Shown piece after piece: positions 47,503 to 59,000 of a stretch of DNA of 64,000 nucleotides. The translations under genes were made by a program, and so were the position numbers. The notes beneath the pieces were generated by a model. It made no database searches and had not been told where the DNA came from. It worked only from the letters and a program-made list of their open reading frames with translations. Within the stretch, counting starts at the first letter, position 1. The number at the start of each line of letters is the position of its first letter. Origin of the DNA: Adineta ricciae (Eukaryota > Rotifera > Eurotatoria > Adinetida > Adinetidae); contig CAJNOJ010000064.1 in assembly GCA_905250025.1 (NCBI GenBank), positions 310,001 to 374,000 on the forward strand, read 5' to 3'.

Positions 47503-48585
47503 TTGGAAGAAATGTTCTCACTTCACGGTCAATTTTCACATTTGAACGAGCATATAAAGTTGCCGACAATCATATCACGAAACTCACATTACGCGGCTCA
47601 CAACATGCAAGACGTATATACCACTGCTCAGCTTCTCATGATTATCGCTGGCATAGTCATGTTAATTTTTGGTTCGATTGGGAATCTCTTAAATATCTAT
47701 GTCTTCACTCTTTGGTCTCGTTCTCACCGATCGCAAAGAGATCCGCATAATACGAATCAAGCCAAGAATAGTGCTTTATACTTACTGGCATCATCTGTAT
47801 CGAACTTAATAATTATTCTTTATCCATTATTAACACGGATCATTTTCGATGGTTTTGATTATTCAGTTTCATCATATGAAGTTATTTCACTATGCAAATT
47901 TCGATTTTTCGTTTTGCATACATGTGATCTGCTGTCATTAACATGCTTTTGTATGGCTACATTTGACCGATATTTGATGACATCGAGAAATGTCCATTTA
48001 CGAAATCTCAGCACCACTAAAAAACGTACCATACAAATAATTCTTCTCATCTTGTTCCTTCTTTGCCTACACAGTATTCCTCTTCTTATTTTCTTCAAAA
48101 ACTCGTCAACAAATGATTGCGATGTCGATTCAAATGAATACTATTATTATTATCTATTCGTCATTCAAATTTTCCTACATGGAATACTTCCAATTGTATT
48201 CCTCTCAATATTCGGCACACTTACCTTCAGACAACTCAACAGACTTCAAATTAATAGTCGTTTAAATGTAGACAAACAATTGTCTCGAATGCTGTTGTTA
48301 ATGTCACTTGCTATTATTTTGTCATCGATTCCATATTGTATTGAACAAATTCATTATGGAATGTTTTCTCGAGATGATCAACAACAATCTGCATTGGTTT
48401 TTCTTCTGCACGTCATTTCATCGCTTTTGTTCTATACAAATCCGGTTTCGAGCTTTTATATTTATTTCGTTTCAACACCGCATTTTCGTCGTGAAGTACA
48501 ACGGTTAGTTTTCCGTGATAAACACCATCATCGTTTTATCAACAATCAGATTCATACAATCGACAAACTTCATCATTCTCACTAA
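47503..48585 (+). CDS. rhodopsin-like seven-transmembrane receptor (orphan, peptide-receptor type)
   Basis: Single exon, 360 residues. The N-terminal ~45 residues are extracellular with no signal peptide. TM1 contains IFGSIGNLLNIYVF (N1.50 motif GN), TM2 ALYLLASSVSNLIIIL, TM3 CKFRFFVLHTCDLLSLTCFCMATFDRYL with an intact DRY. Loop 2 has the partner Cys in STNDCDVD. TM5 has IFLHGILPIVFLSIFG. TM6 runs LLLMSLAIILSSIPYCIEQI, and TM7 ends LLFYTNPVSSFYIYF, a good NPxxY. Then comes helix 8 (STPHFRREVQRL) and a His-rich tail. It is better preserved at the activation motifs than the receptor at 21839, but belongs to the same divergent expansion. The ligand is unknown. The first Met could also be the one at residue 4. 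Confidence 0.88.
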   Translation: MEEMFSLHGQFSHLNEHIKLPTIISRNSHYAAHNMQDVYTTAQLLMIIAGIVMLIFGSIGNLLNIYVFTLWSRSHRSQRDPHNTNQAKNSALYLLASSVSNLIIILYPLLTRIIFDGFDYSVSSYEVISLCKFRFFVLHTCDLLSLTCFCMATFDRYLMTSRNVHLRNLSTTKKRTIQIILLILFLLCLHSIPLLIFFKNSSTNDCDVDSNEYYYYYLFVIQIFLHGILPIVFLSIFGTLTFRQLNRLQINSRLNVDKQLSRMLLLMSLAIILSSIPYCIEQIHYGMFSRDDQQQSALVFLLHVISSLLFYTNPVSSFYIYFVSTPHFRREVQRLVFRDKHHHRFINNQIHTIDKLHHSH

Positions 48586-48840
48586 CGGAATACCATTGTA
48601 ATCAGTTTTTCTATAGAGACATTAATTTTCAATGTATTACTTAGAAGTTCTTGAAACAAATAAAAATTACTCGGTACAAACAAGGTTGAATAACTCGAAG
48701 GAGCACTCCGATCGTACCTCGAAGACGTTTTTCTCTACGCTCACCTTAGCGACATCTATCCCCATGTTTGCTCATTATTGGCTCACGTGTATGACTTCAA
48801 TAATCGCGAATACATTCATTCATTCGTTGATTATTGAGAA

Positions 48841-49383
48841 ATGACATCGTTCGTTCAGCAACGCCAACTGTTTCTTCGTCAATTAGCTCAAACATGTCCT
48901 TCAACTACCCCAAGTCTGAAAGCTTATCTTTCCACTTATTCCGAATTGATTTGTCCACCTTACAAAAAAACTCGTGATCCTTTGGCAATGAAAGAATTAT
49001 CATCAAAATGTCCATCATGTTCTCATCCATACACTTCAAATTCGTTCCGCTATCGAGGAAAACTTCCTATTAATCGACGTCTACACCATCTTCTTGCAAT
49101 TCGCCGTAAATACAAACGTTTACCAACGGCAAATACATACAAACGTCGTTTATTCGACAGTTTCATCATGAAATCTCGTTCGAAACTATTGATCAAATGT
49201 CCAAATTGTCAAGAACTTCGCACGTTTCAAGGTGCAACTAGAAAAGACATTCCGACCAAAATTGAATTACCAAAAGCAAAGCCACCTACGAATAATCTCA
49301 AATTAAAGCAAACATTTGAAAAAGTTTCTTGTCGTTTTCTGAAAAAAGAAAGCAACCTTCGAGCGTTTCTCGAACAACTCTAG
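48841..49383 (+). CDS. C18orf21-like zinc-ribbon protein (RNase MRP-associated family)
   Basis: Single exon, 180 residues. Two Cys pairs, CPSC and CPNC about 70 residues apart (SSKCPSCSHPYTSNSFRYRG ... LLIKCPNCQELRTFQG), form a zinc ribbon with a basic linker of Arg/Lys-rich helices (LHHLLAIRRKYKRL). The layout matches the C18orf21 (UPF0711) family: an N-terminal helical segment with 'L..Y...', the Cys pair, a basic linker with 'NRR/N.EA..Y', the second Cys pair, a Lys/Pro-rich stretch and a final 'FL..L' (here SNLRAFLEQL). The human protein has been reported as an RNase MRP subunit; I transfer this by similarity only. It lies 29 nt upstream of XPA on the same strand, apparently in one operon. 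Confidence 0.72.
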   Translation: MTSFVQQRQLFLRQLAQTCPSTTPSLKAYLSTYSELICPPYKKTRDPLAMKELSSKCPSCSHPYTSNSFRYRGKLPINRRLHHLLAIRRKYKRLPTANTYKRRLFDSFIMKSRSKLLIKCPNCQELRTFQGATRKDIPTKIELPKAKPPTNNLKLKQTFEKVSCRFLKKESNLRAFLEQL

Positions 49384-49412
49384 ATTATTTCTGTTTCACT
49401 ACTTCAGATTTC

Positions 49413-50252
49413 ATGTCGACGTCCGATGAAGTTCTCACTGCCGAACAACTTGAGCGCATCGAACGTAATCGACAGCGAGCGCTTCAGCTTCGCGCAAGTT
49501 CGACTAAAGTCTATCAGTCACAAACAACTAAGACCGCCACCCCTTCGACTACTCGTAAACAACAAATCGATTCCCATGCCGGTTTCTTTCTCGATGAAGA
49601 TCCCACGTCCGTCGACAACCGTCCGGTCACCTACGAAACAGTTCCTATCATCCATCAATCAAAACCGGATCAGCTGGATGTGCTCGGCATGCCGTGTGAT
49701 GAATGTCAAATGACATTTTTAACTTCGTACTTACATAAGAACTTCAATGAACCGATTTGCGACACATGTCGAGAAAAATATTCGATTAATGACGAACAGG
49801 ATGATATCACCGACGAACAAACCATTCGATACAGTTTAATTACCCGAACATCCGCAAAGGAGAAATATCTGTTGACTGACTACGATTTAGATAAACGTGA
49901 ACCGTTGTTGAAATGTATCGAAAAGAAAAATCCGCACAACCGTCGATGGGGTGTAATGCGTCTTTATCTTCGCTGTCAAATTCAAAGGTTAAGCGATCAA
50001 ATACACGAAGGCAAAACCGAAGAAAAAGTGCTTGAACGCGAAGAGAAAAAGTCGGAGAACAAACGCAAGAAATATGAGAAACAAGTCGAGCAACTACGAC
50101 TAGATGTTCGCTCCAGTTTACTAACAAAACGGATGAAAACCAACCATGAACATGTTTATGACGAAAAGAACATTAAATATGACGAGGAAAAAGATTCTTA
50201 TACGAAGACATGTATTGAATGTGGGTACAAATACGAATACGAAGATATGTAG
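49413..50252 (+). CDS. XPA: nucleotide-excision repair damage-verification protein XPA
   Basis: Single exon, about 279 residues, close to human XPA (273). The N-terminus is disordered (LTAEQLERIERNRQRALQLR, the family's 'I.RNR..AL.LR' motif). The zinc finger is CDEC-x17-CDTC with SYLHKNFNEPI between, matching human CEEC ... CDNC. The DNA-binding domain continues with ISRTSAKEKYLLTDYDLDKR-type sequence (here TRTSAKEKYLLTDYDLDKRE), PLLKCIEKKNPHNRRWGVMR and MRLYLRCQIQRLS. The end carries the TFIIH-binding region (CIECGYKYEYEDM), like human 'C..CG...TYEKM'. XPA checks helix distortion and organises the repair complex. The start follows a CACTACTTCAG acceptor by 5 nt. Bdelloids survive heavy DNA breakage, but this gene is an ordinary orthologue. 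Confidence 0.97.
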   Translation: MSTSDEVLTAEQLERIERNRQRALQLRASSTKVYQSQTTKTATPSTTRKQQIDSHAGFFLDEDPTSVDNRPVTYETVPIIHQSKPDQLDVLGMPCDECQMTFLTSYLHKNFNEPICDTCREKYSINDEQDDITDEQTIRYSLITRTSAKEKYLLTDYDLDKREPLLKCIEKKNPHNRRWGVMRLYLRCQIQRLSDQIHEGKTEEKVLEREEKKSENKRKKYEKQVEQLRLDVRSSLLTKRMKTNHEHVYDEKNIKYDEEKDSYTKTCIECGYKYEYEDM

Positions 50253-50557
50253 GAGATGATTTGCTAATTTTTTAATATTATTCTCGCATAATTCAGATAG
50301 ACAATGTATTTTGATTGTTATTGAATAAAATTAAATGTATTTTCATTGTTATTTTGTCTCACCATTCAATAGTGACATCTGGAATTAAAATAACTCGATC
50401 CAAAAAAGAGAATCATCATATTTACTATCTAATCATATCTTTTCTTTCTTTAAAAACATGATCAGCACAAAGACTGAGGTAATTTCCATTGAAATCTTTG
50501 TTTTAGATCCATCTTTTTCATTCACGTACGTCGAACGTTGGAATAAAACCATCAACA
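50253..50557. other. spacer between XPA and hnRNP K
   Basis: 305 bp, AT-rich. It contains AATAAA (about 50324-50329) as a probable polyadenylation signal for the XPA transcript, and a TTTTAG acceptor-like site 50 nt before the hnRNP K start. Confidence 0.55.
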
Positions 50558-51779
50558 ATGATGGAAACTGGTGATTACAATTCAATGGGTTCCAATCGTA
50601 CAACTAATGATGATCAACAACAACAACAACAACAGCAGCAGCAGCAACAACAAGAGGGAAGAAAAAACCGAAGAGTTGACTATCGATTTTTAATTCCGTC
50701 TCGCGATGCTGGAGGTTTGATTTTCATTTGTAAACGTATGGATTTTGTAATTTTGTTTCCGCTTGTTGCTTGTAGCAATCATTGGTAAAGGTGGTAAAAC
50801 CATTCAAGATCTCCGTCTAAAGCATCGTTGTCAAATTCAAATGGCTGATTGTGAATCACCGGAACGTGTTTTAATCGTCAATGGGGACCAGAATGATGTA
50901 CTCAATTGTGTGTCTGACATTCTTTCAAGTATCTACGAAAATCATCAACGAACTTCAAAATCTGACCAGAGTGAAATTCGTGCGTTGATTCATCAATCCC
51001 AAGCCGGAGCATTGATTGGTAAAGGTGCATCAAGAGTCAAAGAATTCCGAGAAAAACGTGAGTGCAATCGATAGATCGAATATATTCGTGGAAAATAATA
51101 ATCAACAGTACCGATTTAGATAACATCGATGTGAAAATCTATCCTCAATGTTGTCCTGGTGGTTCGACAGAACGATGTAAGACACGCAAACGAACATAGA
51201 AACTATATCGTCGGGTTTGTTTAGGTATTTCCATGCGAGGAAACAAAGACGATGTCATTAGATGTTTAACTGAGGTTTACGGTGTACTCGATGGCGTACC
51301 ACCACGTGGACAATATCGGTACTACGATGCCTCGACTTACAATGGTTATAATGTTTCGGATTATGGTGGATATTCGGATAATCAACAACAGTCTCGAGGA
51401 AATAACCCGTAAGAAATGTTGACTTTCGAGAGTCGTTCTGAAATAAATGTCTCTGTTCGCAAATTTCAGGTACGGACAATCTCAGGGCTATCCTCAATAT
51501 GACGGCGGATATAATTCCATGGTCCATCAACAGAATGGACCTGTGACAACCACTCAAGTAACCATTCCAACGGATTTAGCTGGTATTGTCATCGGAGCAA
51601 AAGGTTCGAAAATCTCTCAAGTTCGTCAAGAATCAGGTGCATCAATAAAAATCGATTCCGAACCCATGCCAGGCACCAATGACCGATTAATAACAATAAC
51701 AGGTAATCCAAATCAAATTCAACAAGCCCAATTCCTTCTCCAACAAGCTGTTCGACAATCAGGATTATGGAATCAATAA
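50558..51779 (+). CDS. HNRNPK: hnRNP K-like protein with three KH domains
   Basis: Exons start at 50558 and are separated by short introns (first intron ends 50775). After a polyglutamine run the first KH domain starts [11 protein letters not shown] joined to [19 protein letters not shown]. The second KH ([20 protein letters not shown] then KEFREK) continues after the intron as [20 protein letters not shown] Gly/Tyr-rich linker follows ([18 protein letters not shown]). The third KH reads [20 protein letters not shown] then [17 protein letters not shown] and ends SGLWNQ. The three GxxG loops are GKGG, GKGA and GAKG. The domain order, the wide linker between KH2 and KH3, and the 'IPTDLAGxIIGKGG' motif identify hnRNP K/PCBP, with hnRNP K favoured. 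It binds C-rich RNA and DNA in the nucleus and cytoplasm. Confidence 0.93.
50614..50655 (+). repeat. CAA/CAG tract coding polyglutamine
   Basis: Pure CAA units change to CAG and back to CAA inside the first exon of the hnRNP K gene and encode about 13 Gln. Mixed codons indicate a moderately stable tract. Confidence 0.85.
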
Positions 51780-52329
51780 TTTTATTCAAACTAACCAATG
51801 TTGATGATCATGGTGACCAATCCTGTGAAAGAAACAGATCGTTTCATTGTTTTTTTCTGTTCGTTTTTAATGCGATCGATTGCGCGTATGTTCTTCCGTT
51901 TTTGTTCACGTACGAAGAATAAAAAAAAAAGAAACGAATGCATCTTTATCACTCGGCATGTTTACATACACATCAATGGTTTTTTATTTATATACAAAAT
52001 CAAAAAGAGAGAAAGAGAGAGAGAGACAAGAAAATTTACAAACAGAATGAATGAAAACGGATAAAACGAAAGAAGCAAATGATTGTGAATGCAAAAAACG
52101 TTTTTTTTGTCTTTCTACACAAAAAAAGAAGACAACCGGTTCTTATCATCACTGCAGCAAAACAGGAGACACATGCACACCGGACTATACGCACGCTTTC
52201 CTTTTGTCTTCACATACACTGTTACGAAAGTCACCGGAGAAGATTTGAAAAAGAAAACGAATGAAACGGTTAACTATACTAATTATTCACACGGATATCG
52301 TTTACAAATGTACATATGTTGCAATTTCT
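51780..52329. other. convergent intergenic region (3' UTRs)
   Basis: 550 bp between hnRNP K (+) and CREBRF (-) stops. A GA-rich run at about 52004-52028 and A-rich tracts occur; overlapping open frames at 52051-52340 are low complexity and are not supported as genes. Confidence 0.5.
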
Positions 52330-54623
52330 TTACGTATTAAGACTATAACTTCGTTGAGGTTTGGGTGTATACAAAGTTTCCATGTCATTTATTATTGTTC
52401 GAACAAACCCATCTGTATTTCCAGCAACACGTTGGTCTAAATGAAAGATGAAAGTAGTCAAATCATTTCTTTCAAAGCCATAAGGACGTACTGTGTTTCG
52501 TAGAGATCAATTGATCGAGTGTACTTTCGAATGATTGAGTTGCAGATGGTGAAGTAGATTGGCCTTCTTGGTATTGCTGAAGTATTGCTACTTTTATTGA
52601 TGCAATGATATCGATCAAGGATTCTAGAAGAGAAAATATTCAATCAATGTAAGTTATTCATACATCTGACAATGTGCCAACTATTCTGACAGAAAAACAA
52701 ATAGATGATAAAGGGAACGCATAGACCTTAGAGTGCATATCTCGCTTTTCTTTTCTCCTGCCAAAAGAAGAACACAGAACAGAAAGAAGAAAAACATCAG
52801 TAACTCACTATGTTCTTCATTGAGGCCATGTAATTTCAGTTTATTGGCTTCATGTTGTGCCTTCTTGCGTAAACGACATGCTCTAGATAGATGTTAATAA
52901 ATACATGTCTTCTTTTGTTTTATGAAAAGCACAAACCTGCTGGCAATCTTGTTTTTTTCTTTCTTTACTTCGGCAGTATCATTATTATTTGTATGATGAT
53001 CGACATGATATATTCCATGATAAACCGATGACGAATTGTTGGAAAGATCACGAATTTGTTTTCCAAGATCATATAGTTTTAATGGATTTGGCGTAACATC
53101 GTTACCATCACCTTTGCGAAGTTTCGTAAATGTCTGTCCTTGCGTTTGAGTTAACTTTATTTGATAAACAGGATCGCTGAATTCACGATGCAAATGTGGA
53201 TCACGTTCCTTTAAGTATAGAACTCGTTTCGTCTTCGGACCTTTCGACTGAACATTGTATTGCCAAAAAAGTGACGGCGGATTCAATCCGGCTGCTTTTG
53301 TCGTACTTGATGAAACAGTAGTTTCATTGTCGGAAATCGTGTCTTCATCTTGTATATGATCTGATGAGTTTTGTTCGGCATCCGACCAGAGATCGGGCTC
53401 ACTTTGTTGTTCAACAGTGTAACTCGGACTACTTGGGTCATCTACAACGATTGAAAATGAAGTAAAAGGAAGCTGATCATCAAAACAGATATGTCTCACC
53501 TGTGATTTCTTCTTCAGGAAAATCATTTAGGGACGGTCGTTTTCGAGTCGATGGAATAAGGTCTTCGTTCATCGACTGATTGATTGAATATAATGTTTGC
53601 GGTCGAAAGTTAACTGTTGGATTGTGCTGATGAAAAGTAGGTGCACCATTGAATGATGTTGATAATTTTGTTCTTAAACGACGTTGCTGTTGTTGTTGGT
53701 TGTCCACTTCCGAAAATGAATTCGACGGAGGACGAGGACACCATGCTGCACTCAATGGTATATCCGACGTTGATGTTAGTTCGTTTTGGCCAGATGTAAC
53801 GTCGATATATGATGGACTTTTGAATGCAAAAGGATCGAATAGACGAGGATCTAAATATAGGTACATGATGACGTTCTTTCGTGTAATATTGTTACGCCTA
53901 GAAGCCTTTTCCCAAGGTCATATAATTGCTCTTTTCGGAATTGTTTTTCTTAATATTTACCTATTTTAGTCTGCTGCTGATGTAACGAAGGGCCATCGTT
54001 CATACTAGCAGACCGGAAGCGTTTGACATCCGGAGCAATACTTATATTACTCTGCAGTGGTAATGGATATGATGTTCCAAGAACGGAGTTATCGTGCTGA
54101 GGATTAAATGTCGGTATTTGTAAGCTATTCGATTGAAAATATTGTTGAAATGGATTATGATTCAGACTTAACGTTGTAAATTTCGGACTGATCCCTAGTG
54201 ATGAGTACGCAGATGTGCTTGTCGGTGTCGACTGCGAATTGTTATTCGTAGTACTGAATGTAGATGATGGCGATGATAGATCATTGATATTCAAGGGTTG
54301 ACTTAAATTTGATGTAATTAATGACGATGATGACGACGGATTTTCGAGTAGATCGGATATGGAGTCGATATCAAGGTCAAGTGGCGGAATTGATAACGAG
54401 TCATCAAGTACGATCACATCTTCATGTTCATGTTTCATAATTTCATCGATTTCATTGCAAAAATGGTTTGTCGAAGAGATTTCATCAGTAGTCCAATCTG
54501 TCAATGAACTGTCTTTCATATCTATGCATTAAATGAAGTTTTAGAAGAAAAACACATGTTCACTCAGTACTTACTAGCTGAAAACACTTCCGATAAATCG
54601 TTTGCTTGACTAAATCCAATCAT
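52330..54623 (-). CDS. CREBRF: CREB3 regulatory factor (CREBRF / Luman recruitment factor) homologue
   Basis: Six or more exons from 54623 to 52330. The start [17 protein letters not shown] is joined by splicing to [15 protein letters not shown]. The long N-terminal half is disordered and Ser/Asn-rich. The region [18 protein letters not shown] ... [16 protein letters not shown] corresponds to CREBRF's acidic stretch and 'FWEYSEQ...'. The signature is [20 protein letters not shown] followed by KKEKNKIAS, which splices to [18 protein letters not shown] and HGLNEEH, almost identical to human 'DLTPNPKKL...[27 protein letters not shown]'. The C-terminus [17 protein letters not shown] matches 'VAGQTSEFVNQVLEK'. 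CREBRF is a bZIP-like factor that destabilises CREB3 in the unfolded-protein response and affects energy storage. An acceptor (TGTTATTCTAG) ends 6 nt before the ATG. Confidence 0.9.
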
Positions 54624-56028
54624 GTTTATCTAGAATAACAAAGAATCCGCTGATATTAGTTCTTCTTCTATAAATCTGCACTCAGTCAGAATGATTATAT
54701 ACATGTATCTATTATCAACATTAATTAAACGAGCGAAAGAACAACCGAGAAGTATGACATTCTATTCTCTTTTTCTCGAACAATTAACAAAATAGAAAAC
54801 AATCTATTGTCCTGTGAAGTTGACATATTTTTCAAAACAAAAAATATTTGTTTGTTTTTCCCGTACTTCACTCAAAAGTTCAGTAAAGGTTATAGGAAAG
54901 AAAACCTATGACAACTACTAACCATTCGAACTGTAATCAATTCATGCTATTTTTTCTTTTTCTTCACATGGAGGTTGTTGGAGTACTTTTTACATGCACG
55001 CAAACATGCTTGCTTCGTTCGGCTATTTGTTCTGTAAGATAAGAAAAAAGAGCGCGCGCGCAAGAGGAAAAAGAAGCATATAAAATGGGTTATACGTAGG
55101 AGAAGAGAAAAAAAGAGAGGAAAAGAACTACTCTATTTTCTATCACCCTATCTTCTTCTCTCGTTATGTATTAATCGTATGATATCCGACAAAGTATTCT
55201 CGCGTCGCAAACAGAATAGAACTATTTCTCTTTCGAGAACAAATCGTGCATTACAGACCGATTGGCGTTCATTTAGTAGCCTATTTTTAAAAAATTGAAG
55301 ACCTTTCTTGATGATGATTTCATCTTATGGTACACTTGTGCTTGAGCAGATGCTACATGCGAAAGATAAGAAAATTTAAATGGATACTTGTGCACGTCGA
55401 TTGCTTACCTACTAAATGATTCGATGGGAATGAGTCGGGAGAGAAAGAAAAAGGCAAAGCGACTGTTCTTACTATCAACATGAGTAATGTATTATTTACT
55501 ATCGAACCAGAGAGAATAAGATTGACTGTATGTGTTTTCGGTAAGAAAAAGGAAAAAGAAATAGGATATTGATAACCTTTTTCTTACGGAGATATTTGTT
55601 TAGCAAGTGTCAAAAGAGTGTGACTGTTGAAAGAAAGAAGAACAAAAAGACATTTCAAAAGATCCTCAAAATAGAAAATAAGAAGAAGAGCAAAAAGTAG
55701 AATACGAAAGGAACGCAAAGGAACCTTCGATTCCAACGTTGGATGAATCCTCGCTTCTTATTAGTTCAAACGTTGATCAATGATCAGATAATGGAGGTGA
55801 AGAGGTCTAAAAACAAAATGGCTGAACTTGATTGTCATTGGCTGATACTTTTGTGTCGCTACAGGCGCCGTGTTCGGCACAGCAGACTTAGCGCTTTGAT
55901 CAAACAATCATTTGTAGCAAGTCAGAATTATTCTCTTAGTGTAAGATCATTCTTTCTTATTTTCACGAATCTGTCAGACAAATTTCAACGTATTGAGGAA
56001 TACATTGTATTCGAAAGAACCCGATCAT
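54624..56028. other. divergent promoter region
   Basis: 1.4 kb between the starts of CREBRF (-) and SIN3 (+). It contains a (GC)n run at about 55051-55061 (alternating GCGCGCGCGC), unusual in this AT-rich DNA, and many GAAAA/TTCTT runs. An open frame at 55743-56051 has ordinary composition but no domain and overlaps the SIN3 start; it may be 5' UTR. Confidence 0.45.
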
Positions 56029-59000
56029 ATGAACCCATCTTCTGCCAATAGTGGCAGTTTGGTAGGAAATTTTCCAAGTAAACTATACTGATTGAAAGGC
56101 AACTTCTTTTCTCGTTTAGGGTTTAAACACCATTGTTTCAACGCTCGTATCCAATTCGACAACGTAAGAATCGAAAGATTGAAGAGAATAGTTAGGTAGC
56201 TCTGTTAGTTTTAGTCGGCCATCATCAACTACGATTGTTTCGAATATATCAAACGCTTCATCACCTGTCAATCTCTTTGCTAATTTAACAGGAAATCTTT
56301 TCTCTTCGAATACCAATAACATCGCTTCGTCTACGAACACGAACACAGCCGCCAATCAAGGGCAATTAACTTCATCAGTAAGTTTTTCGATGGTTTCTCG
56401 AATTGCTAATTTGATTTCGATTTATTCTAGCGCCTTAAAGTGGAGGATGCACTCAACTATCTCGATAAGGTGAAAAACCAATTTGCGCTTAAGCCGCAAG
56501 TCTACAATCAATTTCTGGATATTATGAAAGAGTTCAAATCACAAAGGTACGCTTTTCTTATTCGTCTCATTTCACATATTCTTGAATTCGACATTTCAGT
56601 ATTGATACACAAGAAGTCATCAATCGTGTTTCGACACTCTTTCACGGTCATCCAGATTTGATTGTTGGTTTTAACACCTTCTTACCTCCTGGTTATAAGA
56701 TTGAAGTCAGTGAAGAACATCATGGTTACATTCAAGTCACTCATCCATCTTCGCGAATAGAGTCAATTGCAATTGGAGGTCATCCAAGTACGACTTATAA
56801 TCTTTCCATAACAACACCAACGACAACTTACCGACAAACAGCAAATCTACTTAGTCAAGACAATGAAGAACCAGAACTTACTCAGCAACAACAACACACA
56901 GCGAATAATGCAACATCACAAGCTGTGAATGCCTTAATATCAGCTGCTACTGCTACACCTCAAGTGCCCTACTACGGTACGACGGGTGGTTTGAATCTAT
57001 CGACAAAGACAAATAAACAGTCAGCAACAAATGTAAATACATCCACACAAGCATCAAACGTCGAAAAAAGTTCAAGTGGACAACCGGTCGAATTCAATCA
57101 TGCAATCAATTACGTCAATAAGATCAAAAATCGGTTTCATCAGTAAGTGTTTCTCAATCGTTGTCACAAGTATGAAGATACGCGTTTGGCAGTATGAAAT
57201 TGAATGAGACATCGGCAGATATCTGGCAGATAGTGTTAACCTTGATCAATGAATTCAATCGATAGAAGTCTGCTCTATGAGGAGGAAAAAAAGCATTCAT
57301 AATTCTATACAATCAAACATTAAATGAATCAATAAGAACATTTAATTCGTTGAGAATCCCTTATTAGTGTTGAAAACATAGAGATACATATTCATCTCGA
57401 TCGTTATTCTAGGAGTCCAAATATTTACAAAACATTCCTTGAAATTCTTCATACATATCAAAAACAACAGAAAGATGCCAAGGAAATTCCGTCTGGCACT
57501 CTAGCTACAAACACTTCACTATTATCGGCGAGACCTACCAATCAAGCAACACTATTATCCGAAACGGAAGTTTATGCTAAAGTTGCACAATTGTTTACAA
57601 ATCACGAAGATCTTCTTGCTGAATTCAGTCAATTTTTACCCGATGCTACTCAACAACCGACTGTATGCGTTGCCAACTTCATCGAAATCTTTCTCATTTC
57701 CGTCTGTGCTTTTAGGAACGTTCAAATTCCATCTCCGACATACTCTCGTCATCAGGCAGTTCAACCCCTCCAAATTTTCCATCGCAGACAAATTCAATGT
57801 CAACCACCACGACAACGAACACGAATCCGATCGTGGCGAATCCAACACCACGTTTAATTATCAATAATCCTGTTTCATCATCCATTACCACAACATCTAC
57901 ATCGTCGTCATTTCTAACCATCAATAATAATTCGAATTCCTCCCCGTTATCGTCATTGGCAATGTTATCGACAGCTCCTTCGTTCACCGTCTTAACATCA
58001 ACAACAGTCAAAGATGAAGTGACGCGTCCATCGTCGCCCAAACGAACAGCACCCACAGGAGGTACATCGACTAGTACGAATAATATCCCCGCTAAACGAT
58101 CTGCTTCAACATCAAAATCACCAGCAACGTCGACTTCTACTGCTTCGTCAACGCCGACCATGGCGGCGAAGAAGAAACGTTTAACAATGACAAACAATGT
58201 GCAACCGATTTCACCCACTATTCGACAGACAAACACGACTGAAGCTTCAACAATCTCAAGTCGACGAACATCGTCGGTTGATGATATTCATTTCTTCGAG
58301 AAAGTACAAAAAACTCTTCGTAGTCCGCTGGTGTTTGATAATTTCCTCCGTTGTATTCTACTCTATGTGAAACGCATCATATCGCGTCATGAATTATTTG
58401 AATTAATACAATCATATCTGGGGTATGGCAGAAGACAAGAGAAGCGCTATACGAAAACTTGACTTCTGTTCTTTTTGTTTCAGTCACGTACCCGACCTGT
58501 TGCGAACATTTCAAGATTTGATCAATCAACGTGATCCAAGTGATATTATTATCCCAAAAAGTATCTACGATCAAAACGACACTGACAGTATGATTAATAT
58601 CGGTAAGTTTCTCTTCTGGATAGTCATCTTCGATCGAATACCGACTTTCAGATTATGGTGCATGCTCTCAATATGGCACAAGTTACCGATCTGTCCCACG
58701 TTCGTACGCTCCACCGGCTTGTAGTGGACGCACTCAGTTATGCAAGGAAGTTCTCAACGATCATTGCGTGTTATTTCCAACATTTACCGATGAATCATCG
58801 GCAGTAGCGTCGAAGAAAAGTATCTATGAAGAACATATGTATAAAATCGAAGACGAACGGTTTGAGCTGGACATCGTTATGGAAGTTAATTTAAGTGCAA
58901 TACGTGCATTGGAAAGTGTGCAGCTACATATGAACTCTTTGACACCAGATCAGTTGAATCATTTTCAATTGGATGATCAATTAGGCGGACAGTCGGCGGT

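Noticed and set aside
55743-56051. Possible gene upstream of SIN3
   Set aside because: Overlaps the SIN3 start, no recognisable domain; more likely 5' UTR.
57712-58236. 174-codon minus-strand frame within SIN3
   Set aside because: Mirror of Thr/Ser/Asn-rich SIN3 coding sequence.
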